This document shows positions 55,798-64,000 of a stretch of DNA of 64,000 bases, one piece after another (position 1 is the first letter of the stretch; each line of letters opens with the position of its first letter). Below the pieces are notes generated by a model that made no database searches, was not told the origin of the DNA, and saw nothing but the letters and a program-made list of their open reading frames with translations. The translations under genes were made by a program, and so were the position numbers. The stretch lies in assembly GCA_039028975.1 (NCBI GenBank), contig JBCCHB010000040.1, positions 1-64,000 of the forward strand, written 5' to 3'. Origin of the DNA: JAHBNG01 sp039028975 (GTDB taxonomy: Bacteria; Chloroflexota; Anaerolineae; Caldilineales; Caldilineaceae).

Positions 55798-55862
55798 TAA
55801 ATGACGAAAATTTGACATAAATGAAACGACTTTTCATTCCCAAGCCTTCTAGGCCAAAAAGT

Positions 55863-57758
55863 CTATGCAAGCATAAAATAGGCAAGAATGATGACGGCAC
55901 CAAGCAAGATACTTAACGCATAATTAGGAATCAGTCCTGTTTGTATCCGTCTTGCGTAATTGCCCACAATCATTGTGCTACTACCTAAGAGATTCACAGC
56001 ACCATCAATGCCCTTCTGATCCATGATATTCGCAAACCAGTTTGAGAGAGCTAGAAGAGGTGAGACGATCAGCATCTGGTAGATCTCATCTACATACCAT
56101 TTCTGCTCTGCCAATGGGGCAAGCGCTTGGAATGGCTTAAGTAAATTTGCCGCCCGCTCTTCTCCACGATGGTAGTGTGCAAAGGCCAACATCGTGCCAA
56201 ACGCCGCAATAAGAATACTTAAGATGGCCGCAATAAGCATGGTAACAACATCCAAATGATGATGGCCAATGGACGGCTCCAGCCAATTGTTCAATACAGG
56301 AAAGAACGGCAGATTAATGAATCCACCGATGAGGGCTAACACGGCCAAAATGCGTAAGGGGATAGTCATGGTAGCAGGGTTCTCATGGGCGCTTTCAAAG
56401 ACATGTGCGTCCCTAGGGTTGCCATAAAAAGCTAGGTAGGCTGCCCGGAAGCTGTAAAATGCGGTCAAGAGGGCTGCCACCAGAGCAATAATGTATAGAA
56501 GCAAATCAGCGTCCAATACGGAAGCCTTGATCTCATCTTTAGACCAGAACCCGGCTAGAGGTGGAATCCCAGCCAATGCAATTGCACCAACCGTAAACGT
56601 CCAGGAAGTGACAGGCATTTTTTCTCTCAGGCCGCCCATCTTACGAATATCTAACTCACCGTGGAGCGCATGCATAACGCTACCAGCCGCCAAGAAGAGA
56701 AGCGCTTTGAAAAAAGCATGGGTCATTAAGTGAAAGATGGCCGCTCCATAGGCACCCACACCCACACCCATCATCATAAAGCCTAGTTGAGAGACCGTTG
56801 AGTATGCCAGAATCTTCTTTAAATCGGTCTGGGTTAGGGCAATTGTTGCCGCCAGTAGTGCTGTTAGACCACCGATCCATGCGGCCACCATTGGGGCAGA
56901 ACCGAGGCCATATCCAGCCAAGTACCAAATCTCGTGAGTTCGAGCTATCATGTAAATGCCAGCCGTGACCATTGTAGCAGCATGAATCAATGCCGAAACA
57001 GGTGTGGGGCCAGCCATCGCATCAGGTAGCCAGACGTAAAGAGGAATTTGTGCGCTCTTACCGGTGGCTCCTAAAAGAAGTAGGAAGCAGATGAGATTAG
57101 CCACGCCAACGGATACCATACCTGGTTCATGAAAGTCATGGTTGACATCTACAAACGTCAGCGTACCAACCGCCGTCCAAACGGCCATAATCGCCAAAAT
57201 CATGCCAAAGTCACCGATGCGATTGACAATGAAGGCTTTCTTGCCACAATCTGCATACGAGCCGTACGTATCATCTTCCTTATCGAAGTAGAAACCAATC
57301 AGCAGATAGGAGGCTAGCCCCACACCTTCCCAGCCCACAAACATGCCCAGGAAGTTGTTGCTGAGGACCAGGATCAACATGGCGAAGATAAAGAAGTTCA
57401 GGTAGACGAAAAAGCGCTGGAAGCGTTCCTCGTGATCCATGTAACCTACTGCATAAATGTGGATGAGCGTACCCACACCGGTTACGATTAGGCACATGGT
57501 CACGCTCAGCGGATCAATGAGCAACCCGGCAGGTACGCTAAAGGATCCAATGGTAATCCAAGTCCACAAGACACTCTCGACAGAGCGCTCGTGCGCAGGC
57601 AGCCTTAATAAGTCAACAAGTAATACGAGCGTAATCAGAAAAGAAGCGGCTACTGCCACTGAAGCAATGCCGCCAATGATACGTCGATCAAAGCGATGAC
57701 CAGCGAAAAGATTAATTATCGCGCCAGCAATCGGAAATAAGAGCAATAACCAGGCCAT
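55863..57758 (-). CDS. nuoL: NADH-quinone oxidoreductase subunit L
   Basis: 631 residues from the ATG at 57758 (GTGGAAAAC upstream); a TTG at 57782 is an alternative. It is the distal proton-pumping subunit with about 16 helices and the long lateral helix at the C terminus. Motifs: GWEGVGLASYLLIGFYF, KSAQIPLYVWLPDAMAGPTP, VSALIHAATMVTAGIYMI and TDLKKILAYSTVSQLGFMMM. The order and length match normal NuoL. Confidence 0.95.
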   Translation of the reverse strand: MAWLLLLFPIAGAIINLFAGHRFDRRIIGGIASVAVAASFLITLVLLVDLLRLPAHERSVESVLWTWITIGSFSVPAGLLIDPLSVTMCLIVTGVGTLIHIYAVGYMDHEERFQRFFVYLNFFIFAMLILVLSNNFLGMFVGWEGVGLASYLLIGFYFDKEDDTYGSYADCGKKAFIVNRIGDFGMILAIMAVWTAVGTLTFVDVNHDFHEPGMVSVGVANLICFLLLLGATGKSAQIPLYVWLPDAMAGPTPVSALIHAATMVTAGIYMIARTHEIWYLAGYGLGSAPMVAAWIGGLTALLAATIALTQTDLKKILAYSTVSQLGFMMMGVGVGAYGAAIFHLMTHAFFKALLFLAAGSVMHALHGELDIRKMGGLREKMPVTSWTFTVGAIALAGIPPLAGFWSKDEIKASVLDADLLLYIIALVAALLTAFYSFRAAYLAFYGNPRDAHVFESAHENPATMTIPLRILAVLALIGGFINLPFFPVLNNWLEPSIGHHHLDVVTMLIAAILSILIAAFGTMLAFAHYHRGEERAANLLKPFQALAPLAEQKWYVDEIYQMLIVSPLLALSNWFANIMDQKGIDGAVNLLGSSTMIVGNYARRIQTGLIPNYALSILLGAVIILAYFMLA

Positions 57759-57841
57759 GTTTTCCACTGGAATAATCTCCAAATCGTTTTCCGTAAAGGA
57801 TGGGCATTAAATGTATGAACAACTTTCTTAATGTCTAGCCC

Positions 57842-58144
57842 TTACCACTTCATGATGTTGATTTCGTCGATATTTGTTGTCTTGGAATGGCGGGTATGGG
57901 CAATCAAAATTGCCAATCCTACTGCGACCTCTGCCGCAGCAACAGCCATAACCATAAAGACAAATATCTGTCCATTTACATTATCCCACTGGCGACTAAA
58001 TGCAATGAGCGTTAGGTTTACGCTATTGAGCATCAGCTCTACACACATAAAGATAATTAACGCGCTTCGTCGAGTTAGTACCCCAATGGCACCAATGGAG
58101 AAGAGAATCGCACTAAGAACTAGATAAGCACTGGTAGGAACCAC
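57842..58144 (-). CDS. nuoK: NADH-quinone oxidoreductase subunit K
   Basis: 100 residues, the family length, from a GTG at 58144 with AGGAAGG upstream; longer frames would overlap nuoJ. Three membrane helices carry the conserved Glu residues in FMCVELMLNSVNLTLIAF and AVAAAEVAVGLAIL. The stop of nuoJ is ten bases upstream of the start. Confidence 0.92.
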   Translation of the reverse strand: MVPTSAYLVLSAILFSIGAIGVLTRRSALIIFMCVELMLNSVNLTLIAFSRQWDNVNGQIFVFMVMAVAAAEVAVGLAILIAHTRHSKTTNIDEINIMKW

Positions 58145-58154
58145 GTTCGCCTTC

Positions 58155-58685
58155 CTATTTATTCGCAGCTTTATTCGCAACCTGAGATCGGCGAGCCAGG
58201 ACGAGTGCACCCAGCAACGCCACAAGAATGAGTACAGCAGTCAATTCAAAGGGAAGAATGTACTCGGTGAATAGTGCTCTTCCCACAACTTCCGGCACAC
58301 CACCCTGAAGAACGGAATTAGCAATTTCGTCCTCTCCAAATACACCAAATAACATACCAGCAATGCTGCCAAGCAAAACTACACCCAGCACAATACCCAA
58401 ATAGGCTGTCCACTGCCTGGTGCCCCCACTTTCGGGTGTTGGTATCTCTTCTGAACCAATCAACATGATCACGAAGAGGATGAGAATCACAATACCACCA
58501 GCATAAATAATTACTTGGATTGCAGCCAGAAATTGGGCCTCTAACGTAACATAGAGAACAGCCAATGTAGCAAAGTTCGCCAATAAGAAAAGGGCACTAT
58601 GCACAGGTTTCCGGCTGATGATCACCCCAATGGCGGCAGCAATGCTCAATGCTGCAAAGATTACAAAAAACGATGTTGCTAACAT
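58155..58685 (-). CDS. nuoJ: NADH-quinone oxidoreductase subunit J
   Basis: 176 residues from the ATG at 58685, which has GGAG seven bases upstream; an earlier in-frame ATG at 58745 would add 20 residues. Five membrane helices. HSALFLLANFATLAVLYVTL, QVIIYAGGIVILILFVIMLI and the C-terminal RRSQVANKAANK are seen. It precedes nuoK by ten bases. Confidence 0.92.
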   Translation of the reverse strand: MLATSFFVIFAALSIAAAIGVIISRKPVHSALFLLANFATLAVLYVTLEAQFLAAIQVIIYAGGIVILILFVIMLIGSEEIPTPESGGTRQWTAYLGIVLGVVLLGSIAGMLFGVFGEDEIANSVLQGGVPEVVGRALFTEYILPFELTAVLILVALLGALVLARRSQVANKAANK

Positions 58686-58867
58686 GTCAGTCTCCACTAT
58701 AACGTATGCTGCACTCAATGCCTTGAAGTTAAGCGTTTTTAGCAAGAAATAAACAGTGTAGAGGCGGAACTAAGCACTGTTCGCTGATGACTATCCACTG
58801 ACGACTGCGTACTACGCACTTCACGACATTGAACCTGCACTAACTAGTACAGCAAGGCGTAAGTCCT

Positions 58868-59013
58868 TATACAGATAGCGTGTTTGCCGTAGCCCGTCCT
58901 TACAGGGCGGGGCAGAAGGGTAGTCCAAGCGTCCCGCCCTACAAGGCTTGTCCTGAGCGGAGCCGAAGGGACGGGCTACAAGTGTCCCTATCAAATTCCC
59001 ATCTATCTGTATA
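58868..59013. repeat. Nested palindromic repeat (family C) in the nuoI-nuoJ gap
   Basis: 146 bp bounded by TATACAGATAG and CTATCTGTATA. Inside it are GTAGCCCGTCC paired with GGACGGGCTAC, and AGGGCGGG paired with CCCGCCCT. The right arm contains TCCTGAGCGGAGCCGAAGG, a motif that turns up in intergenic repeats of many unrelated bacteria. No coding capacity; a MITE- or REP-like element. Confidence 0.8.
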
Positions 59014-59070
59014 GTTATTTACGCCCCCGTGTAGTAGCTTGCACAAAACAGTCTGAATAACCAGCCCGCA

Positions 59071-59541
59071 TTACTCAGGGCGAATAATCACGTTGGGTTC
59101 GCCAGGGTTGAGCAACTCATCCTTGGTCAGAATGAAATCCCGGCGATTGAAGTTGGCCATAGCAAAGTCATGCCCAAGGACAATGGCTTCGGTTGGGCAT
59201 GCCTCTTCACAATCCCCACAAAAGACGCAACGCAAGAGGTTGATCTCGTAGGTTCGAGCGTAGCGCTCACCCGGTGACGTTGGATTTTCAGGATCATTCT
59301 CGGCCGCATCCACATAGATAGCCTCAGTAGGGCAGGCCGCCTCGCAGAGCATACAACCAATACAGCGCTCCATTCCATTATCATAGCGACGCAGCTCATG
59401 CTTACCACGAAAACGGGGGTAAACAGGCACTGAATCCCGGGGATACTCAACTGTAATTGGTTTCTGGGCTAGATGTTTTAGTGTAACACCCATGGCCTTG
59501 CCAATTTCATTCGCACCTTTAAGAAAACGCTCAAAAGGCAT
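59071..59541 (-). CDS. nuoI: NADH-quinone oxidoreductase subunit I
   Basis: 156 residues from the ATG at 59541, preceded by AAGGA; the frame is open upstream to 59628, but that part does not look coding. Two 4Fe-4S cluster motifs are complete: Cys60, 63, 66, 70 and Cys105, 108, 111, 115. It carries electrons in the peripheral arm from NuoG toward NuoB (clusters N6a and N6b). Confidence 0.95.
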   Translation of the reverse strand: MPFERFLKGANEIGKAMGVTLKHLAQKPITVEYPRDSVPVYPRFRGKHELRRYDNGMERCIGCMLCEAACPTEAIYVDAAENDPENPTSPGERYARTYEINLLRCVFCGDCEEACPTEAIVLGHDFAMANFNRRDFILTKDELLNPGEPNVIIRPE

Positions 59542-59651
59542 AACTGTGTAATCCTTTAGTGAATGGTTGAAGAGTTGCAAGGTTGCAGAGTAAAAAAGTT
59601 GCAAAGGAATGCAGCCGCTAATTCCCAACTCTTACACTCTTCTACGCTAAT

Positions 59652-60638
59652 CTACTTAAATAAAACTGTGAGAATCGCTGTAATAAACATATACGCCAAG
59701 CTTAATGGTAACAAAAATTTCCATGTAAAGCTCATCAGCTGATCATAGCGTGGGCGGCCCACACTAGCCCGAACCCACAGGAAGAGGAAGAGCATGACGA
59801 TGACTTTCCCGGCCAAGACAAATGGTCCCAGGAAGGTTACATTCTGTAATATTCCAAAGGGAAGCTTCCAACCCCCAAAGAAGATTGTCACCATGATGGT
59901 GCTGAGCGTAATCATATTGATGTATTCAGCAATGAAAAATAGCGAGAATTTGAAGCCACCATATTCAGTCTGAAAGCCAGCAATCAACTCATTCTCTGTC
60001 TCTGGTAAGTCAAAGGGTGCACGGTTGGTCTCAGCCAAAACACAAATAAAGAAGAAAGGGAACATAAGCCAAAGCCAAATCCACTCCCATATAGGCCGAG
60101 AAGATTCGACCAGGGAGACCAAGCTGAAGCTGCCTGCCAACATCAAGACGCTCACTAAGAAGAGCCCCATAGGCAACTCATAGGAAATCATCTGTGCCGA
60201 AGAACGTAATGCCCCCAACAAGGAATAATTATTGTTACTGCTCCAACCAGCCAGAATCAGCCCGTAGCTCTCCACCCCTGCAATCGCCAATATCCACAGG
60301 AATCCGATATTCACATCGGCGATGGCTGGCGTTCCCTTGGCTACTGGGATTACAGCCCAAACACAAATAGCCGGAATTAACGCTAGCATGGGTCCCAAAA
60401 TGTAGACCACTTTATCGACATGGTTGGGAATCACTTCTTCTTTAAAAACTGCCTTGATCGCATCGGCTGCTGGCTGTAGTAGACCGAATGGTCCAGCACG
60501 ATTGGGGCCATAACGTGTATGAAAACGGGCCAACAACTTGCGTTCAAACCACGTGAGATAAGCCGCCCCCGTCAAAACGACAAAGAGCATCACGAAAATT
60601 CTGATAAGCGGATAGACGACTAAATTCAGCCAATCCAT
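59652..60638 (-). CDS. nuoH: NADH-quinone oxidoreductase subunit H
   Basis: 328 residues with eight or nine membrane segments. FERKLLARFHTRYGPNRAGP, AETNRAPFDLPETENELIAG (the acidic quinone-channel loop) and ASVGRPRYDQLMSFTWKFLL are diagnostic. It forms the quinone site at the junction of the two arms. AAGGA precedes the ATG. The gap to nuoG contains a family B repeat. Confidence 0.97.
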   Translation of the reverse strand: MDWLNLVVYPLIRIFVMLFVVLTGAAYLTWFERKLLARFHTRYGPNRAGPFGLLQPAADAIKAVFKEEVIPNHVDKVVYILGPMLALIPAICVWAVIPVAKGTPAIADVNIGFLWILAIAGVESYGLILAGWSSNNNYSLLGALRSSAQMISYELPMGLFLVSVLMLAGSFSLVSLVESSRPIWEWIWLWLMFPFFFICVLAETNRAPFDLPETENELIAGFQTEYGGFKFSLFFIAEYINMITLSTIMVTIFFGGWKLPFGILQNVTFLGPFVLAGKVIVMLFLFLWVRASVGRPRYDQLMSFTWKFLLPLSLAYMFITAILTVLFK

Positions 60639-60661
60639 GGCATCATATTCCTTCTACATTT

Positions 60662-60738
60662 CGCCAGAAAAGCCTTGTCCCGATTCTTAACTACTCCACT
60701 CGGAAAATTTCGGGAAGGGGGGACAGTCCTTTTCTGGC
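60662..60738 (+). repeat. Palindromic intergenic repeat, family B, copy 3, in the nuoG-nuoH gap
   Basis: 77 bp with ends CGCCAGAAAAG and CTTTTCTGGC and the inner palindrome-like CTCGGAAAATTTCGGGAAG. It fills most of the 126-base gap between nuoG and nuoH. Confidence 0.8.
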
Positions 60739-60764
60739 CATCTCTACTGCTGTATGGACTGTTG

Positions 60765-63311
60765 TTACCCAATGACCTGAACATATTCAACGCTACTTCC
60801 ATTCAGCAGGGAACCAACAGGCGCATTCGGCAAACTCTCTGGTATCCAAACCGTGCCTGGTTGAACTTGCTCATTTAGCACAACACGTAGGGCTAACTCA
60901 CCGTAACTGCTGCGAACCGTAACGTCTGATTCCGCTTGTAGGCCCCGGGCCTCTGCATCTTTGGGGTTCATGCCAACCGCTGAGCCAAACGCCATCTCCT
61001 TCATCTGCTCGGTTAGGCTAAACAATGTTCCCCCGTCGTAGGTGACCGTACCACCCACCAAGGCAAATGGACGGTCTTCGTTTGACGCTATCTCTGCTTG
61101 CTCTGCTTGGCGATAAGCTGGCTGGGGACGAACTTTGGATGCATCCCACTGCAAGCCCTGATCTCCTAAGGACTCCCAGGTCAATCCTTCATAGATGGGA
61201 ACAACTTGAGTAATCTCATTCAGAACGCTTGCCGCACTATCAAATGCCCAATCCGCATTCATAAAATGGGCTAGATGGGCCACAATAAGCCAATCCGCCG
61301 CAGCTTTGCTGTGAGGGGCATTGAATGCCTTAGGCGCATGCTGTACCCGCCGTTCGCAAGAGGTAAAGGTACCATCCTGTTCTGCCCAGCTAACCGCCGG
61401 CAAAACCACATCTGCCAATGCGGCTGTTTCTGTCAGAAAGAGATCCTGAACGACCAGGAAGTCCAGCTTCTCTAGAGCGGCAGCCCAATCGGCACGCTCA
61501 CTAGCCGGATTGGCACCCATAATATAGAGTGCCTTGAGATCCTCTCCTGCGCTATCGAGCATGGATTTGTACCCCTTGCCCTCACTGCTTGCCAAAGTAC
61601 AGTTCCACGCCTCTTCAAACCGACTACGTGCCATCTCATCATCCAAGGCACCATAGCCAGGAAGTGAAGAGGGCAACATTCCCATATCGCGACAGCCCTG
61701 ACTATTGGCGTCTAAACCAATATAGGCCAGCCGTTCATAATTACCGGTTAAGATGGCCAGATTGGTTAATCCATTGAGCGCCTGCTCTCCATCAGGGCCA
61801 GAGGCAGCCAGAGGGCCATAAAGAATCAGCGTATTTTCGCTCTCATTCAAAAGTGCTGCAGCAGCCTTTACTTCTTCTGCTCCAACACCACAAGTCTCCA
61901 AAAGTGCATGTTGCGATGCCCCAGCCAGAAGTTGGCTCAATGCGGCATCAGCATTCTCACCCTCATCCATGACCTCCTTGGCCAATGCATTCAGAAGCGC
62001 TACCTCTGTTCCAGGCGTGTATCCCAAGTAAGGACCGTGATAGCGGGTCAACTCAATTTTACGAGGATGAGCAATGATCAGCTTTGCCCCACCTCTGCGC
62101 ACAGCCCGCTTGAGATGCACATCCAGAATGGGTGCTTCTTCGCTGGGATCAAAACCGAAGAGGACAATCGTATCCACCTGGGGATCGGGACCATATTGAG
62201 GCTTCATCACATCGGTTAATGCGGGGACACCCGTAGCAATGGCGGCCACGTCACTTCCATTCCGATGATCCACATTATTTGTCCCAATGACACCTCGGAA
62301 GAGGCGCTGCAATAGATAGTTGCTCTCATTGCTCAATTTTGCGCTACCAATGGCACCAACTGAATCGGCTCCGCTGGTTTTGGCCGTGCGTCGCAACCCT
62401 TGGGCAACCATCTCTAGGGCTTCATTCCAAGTCGCAGGAACCAATTGGCCACCTTTACGTACCAGTGGTTGGTCGAGACGATCTTCGCTATTGGCCCACT
62501 CGTAGGCAAAGCGAGTCTTGTCCGCAATCCACTGATCATTCACCTGCATATTCTCTCGGCCGATAATGCGCCGAATCTTATGAGTGCGGGTATCAATGCG
62601 GATATTATCCCCCGTGGCAAAGTGGGGATCCACACTGGCCGTCCGCTCAATCTGCCAAGGGCGGAAGTTAAAGCGCGCCACTCGATTGGTCAAGGCGCCG
62701 ACTGGGCAGATGTCGATAATATTGCCACCTGTCTTGGAATCGACTGGTTGCCCATGCTGAATGTCGATAATGGTTTCACCACCCCGCTCAAAGAGGCCAA
62801 GCTGGGGCTTATCTTCCCACTCTTCCAGATAGCGGATACAGCGCCAGCAGACCACACAGCGCTCCTGGTCCAGAACGATCGTATCAGAAATTAGGTAATC
62901 TTTGTTTTTATGACGCTTTGGCTCAACTAGCTGGCTGATCCCTGGCCCAAATTTCATAGTTTGATCTTGCAGAGGGCATTCGCCACCTTTGTCACAAATG
63001 GGACAATCCAGCGGATGGTTGAGCAAGATAAATCCCAACATGGCTTCCTGGGTTTCCTGCACGTTTTCGGTGGCCGTTCGCACAACCGCATCCTGACCGG
63101 CCGGAATCGCACAAGCGGGAAGAAGCGCCGTCCCGCGTGGCCCATCCATCTCGACCAGACACATGCGACAGCAGGCCACTGGATCTAATTTGGGGTGACT
63201 ACAAAACATGGGAATCTCAATCCCCAGTTTAGCCGCGGCATCAATAACTAACGTCCCCTTGGGAACCGTAACTTCTTGTTCATCAATTGTCAGCGTGACT
63301 TGATCACTCAT
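60765..63311 (-). CDS. nuoG: NADH-quinone oxidoreductase subunit G
   Basis: 848 residues. The N-terminal 2Fe-2S ferredoxin domain has Cys37, Cys48, Cys51 and Cys67. It is followed by the His/Cys 4Fe-4S motif NHPLDCPICDKGGECPLQDQ and a further 4Fe-4S region (CVVCWRC ... DICPVGAL). The rest is a molybdopterin-oxidoreductase-like domain (about 225-840) that in complex I usually lacks the cofactor. It relays electrons from NuoF/E to NuoI. AAGG lies nine bases before the ATG. Confidence 0.95.
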   Translation of the reverse strand: MSDQVTLTIDEQEVTVPKGTLVIDAAAKLGIEIPMFCSHPKLDPVACCRMCLVEMDGPRGTALLPACAIPAGQDAVVRTATENVQETQEAMLGFILLNHPLDCPICDKGGECPLQDQTMKFGPGISQLVEPKRHKNKDYLISDTIVLDQERCVVCWRCIRYLEEWEDKPQLGLFERGGETIIDIQHGQPVDSKTGGNIIDICPVGALTNRVARFNFRPWQIERTASVDPHFATGDNIRIDTRTHKIRRIIGRENMQVNDQWIADKTRFAYEWANSEDRLDQPLVRKGGQLVPATWNEALEMVAQGLRRTAKTSGADSVGAIGSAKLSNESNYLLQRLFRGVIGTNNVDHRNGSDVAAIATGVPALTDVMKPQYGPDPQVDTIVLFGFDPSEEAPILDVHLKRAVRRGGAKLIIAHPRKIELTRYHGPYLGYTPGTEVALLNALAKEVMDEGENADAALSQLLAGASQHALLETCGVGAEEVKAAAALLNESENTLILYGPLAASGPDGEQALNGLTNLAILTGNYERLAYIGLDANSQGCRDMGMLPSSLPGYGALDDEMARSRFEEAWNCTLASSEGKGYKSMLDSAGEDLKALYIMGANPASERADWAAALEKLDFLVVQDLFLTETAALADVVLPAVSWAEQDGTFTSCERRVQHAPKAFNAPHSKAAADWLIVAHLAHFMNADWAFDSAASVLNEITQVVPIYEGLTWESLGDQGLQWDASKVRPQPAYRQAEQAEIASNEDRPFALVGGTVTYDGGTLFSLTEQMKEMAFGSAVGMNPKDAEARGLQAESDVTVRSSYGELALRVVLNEQVQPGTVWIPESLPNAPVGSLLNGSSVEYVQVIG

Positions 63312-63330
63312 GGTGTCAAAACCTTACTTT

Positions 63331-63362
63331 TATACTCAGCTCCGTTTGAAAACCGTAGTATT
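63331..63362 (+). repeat. Family A repeat, short or degenerate copy in the nuoF-nuoG gap
   Basis: TATACTCAGCTCCGTTTG matches the family A left end exactly and runs into a degenerate right end (CCGTAGTATTA). It lies in the 83-base gap between nuoF and nuoG. Confidence 0.65.
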
Positions 63363-63394
63363 AAAAATGGGAAGAATCAACTTGTCTAAAAAGC

Positions 63395-64000
63395 TCAATC
63401 AGCAGGCACATTATCTCGAATTAACGGTGATTCGCCCACCTGAGTAAAGACTGTATCCGTCAACCCGCTCCCTTGGCCTTCATCAGGACGATAGATGGGT
63501 CGGATAGGAATCTCGGGGCCTGTCTCGTCAGGGTTCGTATTTTCGATCAGCTCTATCCAGTCACCACGGAACTTCTGCAAGCTGCTCTGTAAGCCCCAAA
63601 CTGACGCATCACCAAAGGGGCAAAAGCTCTTGCGCTCGATAAATTTGGAGATGTACTCCATGACTTCCAGATCTTTCTTACGCCCACCACCTTCTTCAAT
63701 GCGGATTAAGATCTTCTCCAGCCAAGTACTGCCCTCTCGGCAAGGCGTGCATTTGCCACAGCTCTCTTCACGATAGAAGGAAACTGTACGGCGAGCAACC
63801 TCTACCATAGAGGCTCGCTCATCAATCACAAAGATGCCAGCTGAACCAAGAAGTGATCCGGCTGCTTGAACATCTTCATATGAGAGAGGTGTATCAAGCT
63901 GATCTTCTGTCAGCAATTTCATAGAGATGCCGCCGGGATTAACAGCTTTAATGGGTGCATTCTCATCATGAAGACCACCGGCATAATCAAAAATCAGCTC
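63395..64000 (-). CDS. nuoF: NADH-quinone oxidoreductase subunit F, 5' end outside window
   Basis: The last 201 residues are visible; the frame is open to the right edge (ELIFDYAGGLHDENAPIKAV in the first visible codons). SCGKCTPCREGSTWL with the later SFCPFGD supplies the four Cys of the N3 4Fe-4S cluster next to FMN. The C-terminal tail (about 50 residues, NPDETGPEIPIRPIYRPDEG) is of common length. It is the NADH-oxidising subunit. nuoA-E are presumably beyond the right edge or elsewhere. Confidence 0.95.
   Translation of the reverse strand, partial: ELIFDYAGGLHDENAPIKAVNPGGISMKLLTEDQLDTPLSYEDVQAAGSLLGSAGIFVIDERASMVEVARRTVSFYREESCGKCTPCREGSTWLEKILIRIEEGGGRKKDLEVMEYISKFIERKSFCPFGDASVWGLQSSLQKFRGDWIELIENTNPDETGPEIPIRPIYRPDEGQGSGLTDTVFTQVGESPLIRDNVPAD

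Noticed and set aside
58868..59013. Nested palindrome considered as a structured RNA gene or tRNA
   Set aside because: No tRNA features (no TTC-loop or acceptor pairing), and the terminal inverted repeats plus a dispersed motif fit a mobile repeat better.

Overview
The window looks like a piece of a chromosome from a Chloroflexota bacterium, probably near the Anaerolineae/Caldilineae. This rests on gene content: a membrane-anchored coiled-coil protein ending in COG3743-type helix-hairpin-helix modules, lipoproteins with Thr/Pro-rich linkers and SH3b domains, very large STAND-type ATPase regulators, and moderate GC. No rRNA, tRNA, CRISPR array, transposase or phage gene was found, so the taxonomic call is an inference.

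Layout. 1-9173 (minus) holds a pair of surface or envelope genes: a 2613-residue coiled-coil protein with 14 copies of a Gly-rich module and four C-terminal H3TH modules, then an Ig-like repeat protein cut by the window edge. 9174-10325 is gene-poor. 10326-20013 has a MEMO-like protein, a two-gene operon of giant regulators (adenylate cyclase/ATPase/TPR and BTAD/NB-ARC/TPR) and an alkaline-phosphatase-superfamily enzyme. 20304-23910 has an orphan LuxR-type response regulator, sucCD and a zinc-ribbon Nudix hydrolase. 24161-32584 has an extended SDR, a GT39-like membrane glycosyltransferase and three tandem SH3b lipoproteins. 32851-34078 has a 15-residue-repeat solenoid protein and rplY.

34289-42451 (minus) is a run of housekeeping and envelope genes: tilS, a small unknown gene, an RlmI-like methyltransferase, a CoA-type Nudix hydrolase, a GH99-like protein with SH3b domains, hpt and a LysM/M23 peptidase. 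43009-51271 (plus) is a morphogenesis cluster, mreB-mreC-mreD-mrdA-minC-minD-rodA, that joins elongation and division-site genes through overlapping reading frames. 51639-52352 is a secreted protein of unknown function. 52555-64000 (minus) is a complex I operon in the order nuoF-G-H-I-J-K-L-M-N, with nuoF cut by the right edge.

The least explained signals are the giant repeat protein and its partner, a 36-bp palindrome between them, the solenoid protein, the SH3b lipoproteins with a Trp-x-x-Cys-Cys signature, and at least three families of small palindromic intergenic repeats. Those repeats occupy four of the gaps inside the nuo operon and several other gaps.
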